Assembly (NCBI GenBank): GCA_036494465.1
Contig: DASXOJ010000271.1
Span: forward strand, 12,803 to 76,802
Source of the DNA: CAJCJE01 sp036494465
GTDB lineage: Bacteria > Actinomycetota > Actinomycetes > Mycobacteriales > Pseudonocardiaceae
Direction: 5' to 3'
Length of the DNA: 64,000 bases
The position numbers and the translations under genes were made by a program. Numbering within the stretch: position 1 is the stretch's first letter; each line of letters starts with the position of its first letter. Positions 7,938 through 15,751 of this stretch are shown piece by piece. The notes beneath the pieces were generated by a model. The model did no database searches and was not told where the DNA came from. It saw nothing but the letters and a program-made list of their open reading frames with translations.

Positions 7938-10900
7938 TCAGCTCAGCGTTGTCGCCAGCTCACGCAATTCACCCAGCAGCGCGCTCGACTCGTCGGTCGC
8001 CAGCGCACCCAGCAACTCGATCGCCGCGCGGATCTCCTCGGCCGCCGAGGCCGGATCGCCGGATTTCGCCTCGGCCAGTAGCTTGCGCGCCCGCGCGTGC
8101 CACACCACCGAACCGAGCATCTCGAACAACGCCCTGGCCGCTTCCAGATGCGCGGCGGCCAAGCCGGGTTCGCCCGCGGCCAAGGCGATCTCGCCGAGCG
8201 CGTAACGGGATCTGGCCTCGATCAGCCGCTCGCCGACCCGCCGGGACAGCTCGGCGGCGTGCGAGAGCGAGGTCGTCGCCGCGTCCAGCCTGCCCTCGCG
8301 GTGCCGCACCACGCCGAGCCCGTACATCGCGTACGCCTCGCCGATCTTGTCGCCGCTGTCCCGCACGATGCGCAGCACCCGGTGCAGTGCCTCGCGGGCC
8401 GCGTCGAACTCCTCGGTGACCACGTAGAGCTGGGAGAAGCGCTGCATCACCTGCGCCTCCAACCGCAGGCACTGCTCGTCGTAGCAGATCTTCAGCGCCT
8501 GCTCCAGCAGTGACCGAGCGGTCTCGATGTCGCCGTCGGCCAGCCAGAAACCCGCCTGGCTGCGCAGGATGTGCGCGGCGCCCGCCCGGTCGCCCACCTC
8601 GCGCATGGTCTCCAGCGCGCTGCTGTACTTGATCATCATCTCGGTGGTGTTGCCGCGCAGCTCGTCGATGTGCGCCGCGTTGCGCAACACCAGTGCCTGC
8701 CCGTGCACGTTGCCCTCGCTCTCGAACAGCGTCAATGCGCTGCGGAAGCACTCGTCCGCCTGGTCCAGCCGCATCTGGAAGATGTGCAGGGTGCCCAGGG
8801 AGTAGTCCATCGCCGCGAGGCCGGTCCGGTTGTCCGCGCGCAGCGCCGCGTCCCTGGCCAGCCGCGTGCTCTGTGACCAGTCGTCGAAATAACCCTTGGC
8901 CTCGAACAAGGTCACCGAGGTGAGGGCGAGGTCCCAGCACAGCTCGTCCAGCCCGAGTTCGGCTGCCTGCCGGATCGCCGCGACCAGTGCGGGCCGCTCG
9001 CCGTCCCACCGGCTCAACGGTCGCAGGTCGACCGCGGCCAGCTCGTCCTCGGTCAGGCTCCAGGTCGGGGCCTTGCCGTGCACGATGGTGTAGTCGCCGC
9101 CGTAGTCCAGCCGGTGTGCCGCGCTGACCATGCCCAGCCAGCCACCCAGCGCCCGCGCGAGCGCCGCGTCCCGCTCCGCCACCGGCTCGGTGGCCAGCGC
9201 CCGCTCGCGCGCGTAGAGCCGGACCAGATCGTGGTAGCGGTAGTGCGGCATGACCGTGTCCGGATCGTCGACCGTGTCCAGCACCCGCGCGTCGACCAGG
9301 CTGTCGATGGTCTGCTCCGCGGTCCGCAGATCCGTGTCGAGCAGCGCCGCCGCCAGCCAGGCAGGCCAGCTCGGCGCCTGGATCAACGCCAGCAACCGGA
9401 ACAGGCGCTGCTCCCTTGTTGTCAGGCCCTCGTAGGTCAGGCCGATGCTGGAGCGCAGCTCCAGGCTGCGATAGGTCAGCTCGTCCAACCGCGAGCGCTC
9501 CACACCCAGCCGATGCACCAGAGCGTCCAGCCGCCAGCTCGCCCGGGACGCCAGCCGGGCACCCGCGATCCGCAGCGCCAGCGGCAGCCCGTCGCAGAGC
9601 CGGGCGAGCTCGTCCGCCGCCGTGCTCTCCTCGCGCACCCGTTCCGGGCCGATCATCTTCGCCAGCAGGTCGCGTGCCGCGGTCCGGTCGAACACGTCGA
9701 CGTCGACCCAGCGCGCGCCAACCAGGCGGCTGAGCCTGCTGCGGCTGGTGGTGATCACCGCGCAGGACGCGCTGCCCGGCAACAGCGGCAGCACCTGGGC
9801 CTCGTCGACGACGCCGTCGAGCACGACCAGGATCCGCCGGTCGGCCAGCATGCTCCGATACAGCTCCGCGCGCTCGCCTGCGTCCTCCGGGATGGACCTG
9901 CTCGGCACGCTCAACGCGCGGAGAAATCGGCCAAGCAGCACAGAAGTGACGTCGTCGCCATCGGTCGCTGCGATGTCCGCGTAGAGGTGACCGTCGGGAA
10001 AGGACGTGCTCAGCTCGTGCGCGACCCGGATCGCCAGCACCGACTTGCCGACCCCGCCCTTGCCCGAGATCGCCACGATCGGCATGGCATAGCTGTGCGT
10101 TCGCTGGGAGGGATCGGTGAGATAGCTGGTGATCACGGCCAGCTGGCCCGCCCGGCCGGTGAAGTCCGCGATGCTCGCGGGCAACTGGCGGGGCGTGACG
10201 AACATGTCGAACTCCGGCCGCACCGGTGCGGTCTCGGCCGCCGGGGCAACCGGCGCGGCCGGGGCAGCGCGCGCGGGCAGATCCAGTTCGGCGGCCCGGT
10301 TCAGGATCGACCGTTCGAGCTCCGCAAGTTCCGGTCCGGGCTCGACACCGATCTCGTCGATCAGGATCGCCCTGGCCCGCCGGTACACCTCCAGCGCCTC
10401 GGCCTGCCGCCCGGACCGGTACAACGCGAGCATCAGAAAGCCGTGCAGTCGTTCGCGCAGCGGGTATTCGCTGATCAACTGCGGCAGTTCCGCGCCGACC
10501 TCCCGGTGCTGACCGAGCATCAGGCGCAGCCGGATCCGCTCCTCGATCGCGTTGAGCCGTCTGCTGTCCAACGCGGTCGCGCCGCGACGCACCAGCTCGC
10601 TGGACAGTCCGGCGAGCGCGGGTCCGCGCCACAACGTCAACGCGGTCCGTAACGTTTCCTCGGCTCCCGACACATCGCCGGCCGAGCTACGCTCGTCCGC
10701 CCGGTTGAGGAGTTCGCCGAACACCAGGCTGTCCACGTCGGCCGAACCGAGCGCGAGCTGGTACCCGGGCGGGGCGGTCCTGATCGCCGTCGGCCTGCCC
10801 GCGGTGGCGAATTGCCTGCGTAGCGCGGAAATCGACACCTGGATCTGCCCGCGCGCCGTCGGCGGCGGGGCGTCCTGCCAGATCGCGTCGGTCAGTGCCT

Positions 10901-11027
10901 CGACCGACGTCACCCGATTGGCGTTGAGGCCGAGCATGGCGAGCACAGTGCGCTGGCGCGGACCGCCGAGATCGAGTGCGTTGTCCTGCCAGACGAGTTC
11001 TACTGGGCCGAGTAGCCGAAGCAGCAA
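7938..11027 (-). CDS. AfsR-like SARP regulator with NB-ARC ATPase and TPR domains
   Basis: 1029 residues. An N-terminal winged helix (residues about 1-95, LRLLGPVELVWQDN at the start) and an activation domain (about 100-245) are followed by an NB-ARC ATPase. Its P-loop ISGKGGVGKS lies near 320, with RILVVLDGV as Walker B and CDGLPLALRIAGARLA as the GLPL motif. The C-terminal 350 residues or so are TPR-like repeats. This is the layout of AfsR, a pleiotropic activator of secondary metabolism. TTG at 11027 is chosen because GGGGG lies 7 bases upstream and the protein then begins at the domain. It probably helps control the neighbouring operon (inference). Confidence 0.9.
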   Translation of the reverse strand: MLLRLLGPVELVWQDNALDLGGPRQRTVLAMLGLNANRVTSVEALTDAIWQDAPPPTARGQIQVSISALRRQFATAGRPTAIRTAPPGYQLALGSADVDSLVFGELLNRADERSSAGDVSGAEETLRTALTLWRGPALAGLSSELVRRGATALDSRRLNAIEERIRLRLMLGQHREVGAELPQLISEYPLRERLHGFLMLALYRSGRQAEALEVYRRARAILIDEIGVEPGPELAELERSILNRAAELDLPARAAPAAPVAPAAETAPVRPEFDMFVTPRQLPASIADFTGRAGQLAVITSYLTDPSQRTHSYAMPIVAISGKGGVGKSVLAIRVAHELSTSFPDGHLYADIAATDGDDVTSVLLGRFLRALSVPSRSIPEDAGERAELYRSMLADRRILVVLDGVVDEAQVLPLLPGSASCAVITTSRSRLSRLVGARWVDVDVFDRTAARDLLAKMIGPERVREESTAADELARLCDGLPLALRIAGARLASRASWRLDALVHRLGVERSRLDELTYRSLELRSSIGLTYEGLTTREQRLFRLLALIQAPSWPAWLAAALLDTDLRTAEQTIDSLVDARVLDTVDDPDTVMPHYRYHDLVRLYARERALATEPVAERDAALARALGGWLGMVSAAHRLDYGGDYTIVHGKAPTWSLTEDELAAVDLRPLSRWDGERPALVAAIRQAAELGLDELCWDLALTSVTLFEAKGYFDDWSQSTRLARDAALRADNRTGLAAMDYSLGTLHIFQMRLDQADECFRSALTLFESEGNVHGQALVLRNAAHIDELRGNTTEMMIKYSSALETMREVGDRAGAAHILRSQAGFWLADGDIETARSLLEQALKICYDEQCLRLEAQVMQRFSQLYVVTEEFDAAREALHRVLRIVRDSGDKIGEAYAMYGLGVVRHREGRLDAATTSLSHAAELSRRVGERLIEARSRYALGEIALAAGEPGLAAAHLEAARALFEMLGSVVWHARARKLLAEAKSGDPASAAEEIRAAIELLGALATDESSALLGELRELATTLS

Positions 11028-11505
11028 GGTGTGACCCCCTTTTCCCAGCTCCCCCAAAAACAGCTAGGTTACCTCTCTGCCCTGATCGGACTCGCTGGTG
11101 ACAGCACCCGATCACGGCAATGATCAAGCCCGCGCCGAAACAGAGATCGGCATCGGACATCCACAAGGGAAACCCGTCCTGCCGATCCCGCCGCCGATCG
11201 GCGTCTGGACCTGATCTTCGCGCTGGCAGTGACTATTCACTGCCTTTCGGCCCCCAATGCCGAGAATTCGCCGGTTGGTAGTTCAGTTTTTGTTCGCGTC
11301 GTCGTCCATCCCCAGTCGGACGCGTACTACCCGCACCTGGCATCGCTGCAAACGAATTTTCGTCCGTTTCGTCAGCGTTCAAGAGTCTGCCAGTAAAGTC
11401 ACCGCCGGTCAACGGCCCGACTCACACAATGGAACCCCCGATACTGACTCGCGGCAAGCGGTTTTCCCCGTGCGATAGCCTCGGGCCCGTGCGAGTTGAT
11501 GTGCG
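11028..11505. other. Divergent intergenic region between the AfsR-like gene and leuS
   Basis: About 480 bp, clearly richer in AT than the flanking genes. Both genes start outward from it, so it must hold two promoters. It contains a perfect palindrome at 11225-11244. TAGCCT at 11476-11481 is a possible -10 box for leuS. I see no T-box, no leader peptide rich in leucine and no convincing ORF in it. Confidence 0.6.
11225..11244. promoter_or_regulatory. Perfect palindrome, candidate operator
   Basis: GGCAGTGA at 11225-11232 and TCACTGCC at 11237-11244 form perfect 8-bp arms around CTAT. The arms and spacer suit a dimeric repressor or activator. It lies about 200 bp upstream of the AfsR-like start and 260 bp upstream of leuS. 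Confidence 0.5.
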
Positions 11506-13992
11506 ATGAGCGAAATGACCGGGCAGGACCGCGACCGCTACGACTGGCGGGCGATCCAGGCGCGCTGGCTTCCGGTGTGGGAACAGCTCGACCAGTTCCG
11601 GGCGACGCTCACCCCTGGCCGGGAACGCCGCTACATCCTCGACATGTTCCCGTACCCGTCGGGCGACCTGCACATGGGGCACGCCGAGGCGTTCGCGATC
11701 GGCGATGTGGTGGCCCGCCACCACTTCCAGCACGGCTACGACGTCCTTCACCCGATCGGGTGGGACTCGTTCGGTCTGCCCGCCGAGAACGCGGCCATCA
11801 AGCGTGACGCCCACCCCGCCGAGTGGACCTACGCCAACATCGATGTGCAGGCCGCCTCGTTCAAGCGCTACGCGGTCTCCGTCGACTGGTCGACCCGCCT
11901 GCACACCTCCGATCCGGAGTACTACCGCTGGACCCAGTGGCTGTTCCTGCGCCTCTACGAGCACGGCCTCGCCTACCGCAAGGACAGTGCGGTCAACTGG
12001 TGCCCCAACGACCAGACGGTGCTTGCCAACGAGCAAGTGATCGCAGGCCGCTGCGAACGGTGCAAGGGCCCGGTCACCAAGCGCACGCTCAACCAGTGGT
12101 ACTTCAAGATCACCGACTACGCCCAGCGGCTGCTCGACGACATGGATCAGTTGCGGGGCAAGTGGCCCGAGCGGGTGCTGCTGATGCAGCGCAACTGGAT
12201 CGGCCGCTCCGAAGGCGCCGAGATCGCCTTCCCGGTCGAGGGCCGCGACGAACCGGTCACCGTGTTCACCACCCGCCCGGACACCGTCAACGGCGTCACC
12301 TTCTTCGTCGTCGCACCGGATGCCGCGCTCGCCGACGAGCTGTGCGCACCGGAGTGCAGGGCCGGCCTCGACGAGTACCTCAGCCAGACCAAGCGCCTCT
12401 CCGACATCGAGCGCCAGTCGACCGAACGCGACAAGACCGGCGTTTTCCTCGGCCGCCACGCGATCAACCCGGTCAACGGCAACCGGATCCCGATCTGGGC
12501 AGCCGACTACGTGCTGCCCGACTACGGCACCGGCGCCGTCATGGCCGTGCCCGCGCACGACCAGCGCGACCTCGACTTCGCCCGCACCTTCGACCTGCCG
12601 GTCCGCGTCGTGCTGGACACCGGCGAACCCGACCCCGCCGAAACCGGCATCGCAACCTCCGGCGACGGCGTGCTGATCAACTCCGGTGAGCTCGACGGAC
12701 TGGCCAAGGCCGAGGCGATCGCCCGGATCACCGCGCTGCTCAAGGAAAAGGGCATCGGCGCGGGCTCGGTCAACTACCGGCTTCGTGACTGGTTGCTGTC
12801 CCGCCAACGGTTCTGGGGCTGTCCGATCCCGATCGTGCACTGTGCCAGTTGCGGCGAAGTGCCGGTGCCCGACGACCAGCTCCCGGTGCGACTGCCGGAG
12901 CTGCGCGGCGCCGAGCTCAAGCCGAAAGGCGTGTCCCCGTTGGCTTCCGTGGCCGACTGGGTCAATGTGGACTGTCCACGATGCGGCGGTCCTGCACAGC
13001 GCGACACCGACACCATGGACACGTTCGTCGACTCGTCCTGGTACTTCCTGCGCTACGCATCGCCGAACGACAGCGAACGGGCCTTCGACCCGGAGGCGCT
13101 GCGCACCTGGCTGCCGGTCGACCGCTACGTCGGCGGCGTCGAGCACGCCATCCTGCACCTGCTCTACAGCCGGTTCTTCATCAAGGCCCTGCACGACATC
13201 GGGCTGGTCGGGTTCACCGAGCCGTTCAAGGCCCTGCTCAACCAGGGCCAGGTGATCCTCAACGGCTCGGCCATGTCCAAGTCCACCGGCAACCTCGTCG
13301 ACCTCGGCGCCGAGTTCGAGGTACACGGCGTAGACGCGGTCCGGCTCACCATGATCTTCGCCGGTCCGCCTGAGGACGACATCGACTGGGCGGACGTCTC
13401 GGCAGGCGCCGCGGGTAAGTACCTCGCCCGCGCCTGGCGGCTGTGCAGCGATGTCGGCGCGGCCGAGCACGGCTCCGGCGATGGCGACCTCGCGGTCCGC
13501 CGCACCACCGCGCACATCGTGACCGAGGTCGACCAGCTCGTCGAGAACACCCGGTTCAACGTCGCGGTCGCCCGCCTCATGGAGCTCACCTCCGCGCTGC
13601 GCAAGGCCGTCGACAGCGGCCCCGGCCCGGCCGACCCGGCCGTGCTGGCCGGTGCGGAAGCCCTGGCCGTGATGCTGAGCCTGTTCGCGCCCTACTGCGC
13701 GGAGGACTGCTGGGCCAGCCTCGGCCACGAGGTCGAGGCCGGCGACACCGTCAGCAAGGCGGGCTGGCCCGCTGTCGACGAAGAACTGCTGGTCGAGGAC
13801 AAGGTGGTCTGCGTCGTGCAGATCGACGGCAAGGTCAGGGACCGCCTCGACGTGGCGACCACGGTCACCGCGGAGGACCTCCAGGCGCAGGCGCTGGCCT
13901 CGCTCACGGTGGCCAAGGCACTGGCCGGGCGCGAACCGCTCAAGGTGATCGTCCGCGCCCCGAAACTGGTCAACATCGTCCTGCCGCGCTGA
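11506..13992 (+). CDS. leuS: Leucyl-tRNA synthetase, short form (possible second copy)
   Basis: 828 residues. HMGH at 56-59 is the HIGH motif. The editing domain carries TTRPDTVNG and GTGAVMAVPAHDQRD with its key Asp. The second signature reads AMSKS (589-593), with Ala in place of the first Lys. The leucine-specific insertion found just before this motif in many bacterial enzymes is reduced to a few residues. Housekeeping LeuRS of actinomycetes is about 950-970 residues, so this short form may be an additional, inhibitor-resistant copy (inference). It sits divergently from the AfsR-like gene beside an NRPS/P450 operon. The ATG at 11506 has only a weak GAG-type ribosome site. Function as LeuRS is secure; the resistance role is not. 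Confidence 0.95.
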   Translation: MSEMTGQDRDRYDWRAIQARWLPVWEQLDQFRATLTPGRERRYILDMFPYPSGDLHMGHAEAFAIGDVVARHHFQHGYDVLHPIGWDSFGLPAENAAIKRDAHPAEWTYANIDVQAASFKRYAVSVDWSTRLHTSDPEYYRWTQWLFLRLYEHGLAYRKDSAVNWCPNDQTVLANEQVIAGRCERCKGPVTKRTLNQWYFKITDYAQRLLDDMDQLRGKWPERVLLMQRNWIGRSEGAEIAFPVEGRDEPVTVFTTRPDTVNGVTFFVVAPDAALADELCAPECRAGLDEYLSQTKRLSDIERQSTERDKTGVFLGRHAINPVNGNRIPIWAADYVLPDYGTGAVMAVPAHDQRDLDFARTFDLPVRVVLDTGEPDPAETGIATSGDGVLINSGELDGLAKAEAIARITALLKEKGIGAGSVNYRLRDWLLSRQRFWGCPIPIVHCASCGEVPVPDDQLPVRLPELRGAELKPKGVSPLASVADWVNVDCPRCGGPAQRDTDTMDTFVDSSWYFLRYASPNDSERAFDPEALRTWLPVDRYVGGVEHAILHLLYSRFFIKALHDIGLVGFTEPFKALLNQGQVILNGSAMSKSTGNLVDLGAEFEVHGVDAVRLTMIFAGPPEDDIDWADVSAGAAGKYLARAWRLCSDVGAAEHGSGDGDLAVRRTTAHIVTEVDQLVENTRFNVAVARLMELTSALRKAVDSGPGPADPAVLAGAEALAVMLSLFAPYCAEDCWASLGHEVEAGDTVSKAGWPAVDEELLVEDKVVCVVQIDGKVRDRLDVATTVTAEDLQAQALASLTVAKALAGREPLKVIVRAPKLVNIVLPR

Positions 13993-13998
13993 GCCTGC

Positions 13999-14625
13999 TC
14001 AGCGCGGCACGGCCCTGATCCAGGTCCGGTCCTCGGTCAGGAAGCCGTCGATCTCCAGGCTTGCCTCGCGCAGGCACGCCGCGAGCGCAACGTCGTCCAG
14101 GTCGTGGTTGGTGATCGTGTGCGTCCAGGTCTGCGCACCGATCCGGTACTCCAGCGTCGCCACGAACCCGTCGTCCGCGACCTGCGCGGCCGGCGGCACC
14201 CGGCCCGGCACGTTGCGCTGGATCAACACGCAGCCATCCGGCCGGACGTGCGCCCGGCAGGTGGTCAGGAACCGGCGGCGCAGCTCCCGGTCCGCCGAGT
14301 TGACCAGGAACGACCCCAGCAGCACGACGTCGAACCGCCGGTCCAGCGCCAGTTCCTCGATCGACGCGCACACGGTCTCGGCGTCGACGTGCGCGAGCAT
14401 CTCCGCCGACTCGTCCACCGCGACCACCGGATGCCCGAGCGCGACCAGCGCGTTGGTCACCCGCCCCGCGCCCGCCCCCAACTCCAGAATGGTCGCGTGC
14501 GCGGGCACGGCGCCGTGCACGATCTCCGGCTCACCCCGGGTGCGCAGCCGCGCGAAGTACTCGACCGGGCTGCCATCCGGTGCGATCGGCCCCGGTCCGG
14601 CGCCTGACTGGCCCATCGTCCCCAT
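13999..14625 (-). CDS. Class I SAM-dependent methyltransferase
   Basis: 208 residues. Motif I is ILELGAGAGRVT near residue 45, followed by HPVVAVDESAEML for ribose binding and FDVVLLGSFLVN as motif IV. The substrate is not recognisable. It ends 6 bp from the leuS stop and is transcribed toward it. The ATG at 14625 (MGTMGQSG) is chosen; an ATG at 14616 is a close alternative, and neither has a strong ribosome site. It could tailor the product of the neighbouring cluster or be unrelated. Confidence 0.8.
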   Translation of the reverse strand: MGTMGQSGAGPGPIAPDGSPVEYFARLRTRGEPEIVHGAVPAHATILELGAGAGRVTNALVALGHPVVAVDESAEMLAHVDAETVCASIEELALDRRFDVVLLGSFLVNSADRELRRRFLTTCRAHVRPDGCVLIQRNVPGRVPPAAQVADDGFVATLEYRIGAQTWTHTITNHDLDDVALAACLREASLEIDGFLTEDRTWIRAVPR

Positions 14626-14717
14626 GCGCTCAGAATGACACAGCCGCGACACGCGCCGAGGGTGCCTGCCGCCGGCCCCTCGCTGAGGCAGGGTGGACTA
14701 CGGAAGGGGTGATTGCC

Positions 14718-15245
14718 GTGACCGATGCCACCGACGGCACCGAGACCGCGGAGCGCGGCTCGACCGCGACCGACCGGCTGTTCAAGATCGCGGTCATCCT
14801 CAAGGGGATCGACGGCGGCGTGCAGTTGCTTGGCGGGCTGCTGCTGATCGTGGTCCCGCCCGCGGCCATCACCGGCCTCGCCAACGCGGTCATCACCCGC
14901 GACCTGCTCGGCGACCCCAACGGCACCCTGGCGCAGCACCTCCAGACCGCGGCGAGCAACTTCGCAGGCGGCGGAGAGGGCGGCACCCGGCTGTTCGCGA
15001 TCATCTACCTGCTCGCCCACGGCGTGATCAAGCTCGGGCTGATGTGGGCGCTGCTGCGCAAGATCCTGATCGCGTTCCCGATCGGCGTCGTCGTGCTCAC
15101 CGGGTTCGTGGTCTACGAGGTCTGGCGCGCGGTGCACACCCACTCCATCGCGCTGCCGATCTTCGCCGCGCTGGACGCGGTGATCATCGTGCTGGTCATC
15201 CGCGAGTACCTCAAGCTGCGGCGGGAGCGGGCGTCCTCGGGGTAG
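14718..15245 (+). CDS. DUF2127 integral membrane protein
   Basis: 175 residues with four or so membrane helices. LFKIAVILKGIDGGVQLLGG near the start, YLLAHGVIKLGLMWALLR in the middle and a final VIREYLKLRRER match the usual pattern of the DUF2127 family, whose role is unknown. The GTG at 14718 is used because GGAAGG lies 10 bases upstream; a GTG at 14709 is too close to it. The gene stands alone between a methyltransferase gene facing away and a long non-coding stretch. Confidence 0.8.
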   Translation: MTDATDGTETAERGSTATDRLFKIAVILKGIDGGVQLLGGLLLIVVPPAAITGLANAVITRDLLGDPNGTLAQHLQTAASNFAGGGEGGTRLFAIIYLLAHGVIKLGLMWALLRKILIAFPIGVVVLTGFVVYEVWRAVHTHSIALPIFAALDAVIIVLVIREYLKLRRERASSG

Positions 15246-15751
15246 GGGGTACCGCAACGTCAAGCATTTCAGTCTATTGGCCGGACGGTTGTCCTGGAAT
15301 CAATTTCGCGGTCGCTGATCAATTGTTATTCTTCGGTGGCCGTTTCGGTTACATCTGGTCATTGAACTGATCGTCTTCGTGTCGGTTTGCCGGATAGTTG
15401 ATATTGCGTCCTCCTCATGAACATTTCTGCCCGTTTGTCAAGCACCGTTCGGCCCATTCACAGGTATCACGAAGCGGTCGTGATCGGTCGACTACCAGGC
15501 GTATTGGGATACTGGTCAGGTCGATGCGACAGGTCGGCCAAATCGGCCTTTTAGACGTGACGTCGATTTTCCTGGGCGATCGGGCTAGCTCATTGCGCCG
15601 GAAGTAGATACGATTCGCCGGTCTTTGGGCGCAGTGTCTTCAGGCGAGTACAGCCGAAGTCGGGGTAGTGGCGAGATCATTTCTCTCGTCGCTTTTGGTG
15701 TGCGGGCGATGAATGGCCATGCGACCGAGCTAGCCCAGTGACGGAGGTGTC
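15246..15751. other. Long AT-rich leader region upstream of the conservon
   Basis: About 500 bp without a credible gene and noticeably lower in GC than its neighbours. It holds the palindrome at 15466-15484 and presumably the conservon promoter. I recognise no riboswitch or structured RNA class. Confidence 0.55.
15466..15484. promoter_or_regulatory. Palindrome ATCACGA-N5-TCGTGAT
   Basis: Perfect 7-bp arms around AGCGG, about 270 bp upstream of the conservon kinase gene. This is a typical size for a dimeric regulator site. The binding protein is unknown. Confidence 0.4.

Noticed and set aside
11257..11478. 73-codon plus-strand ORF upstream of leuS
   Set aside because: No ribosome site, biased composition (Arg/Ser/Thr) and no conserved features; likely chance.
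11058..11505. T-box or leucine attenuator upstream of leuS
   Set aside because: I found no T-box core, specifier stem or leucine-rich leader; only a short palindrome and AT-rich DNA.
11422..13728. Minus-strand open frame of 768 codons
   Set aside because: Shadow of leuS, whose signatures and start are clear on the plus strand.
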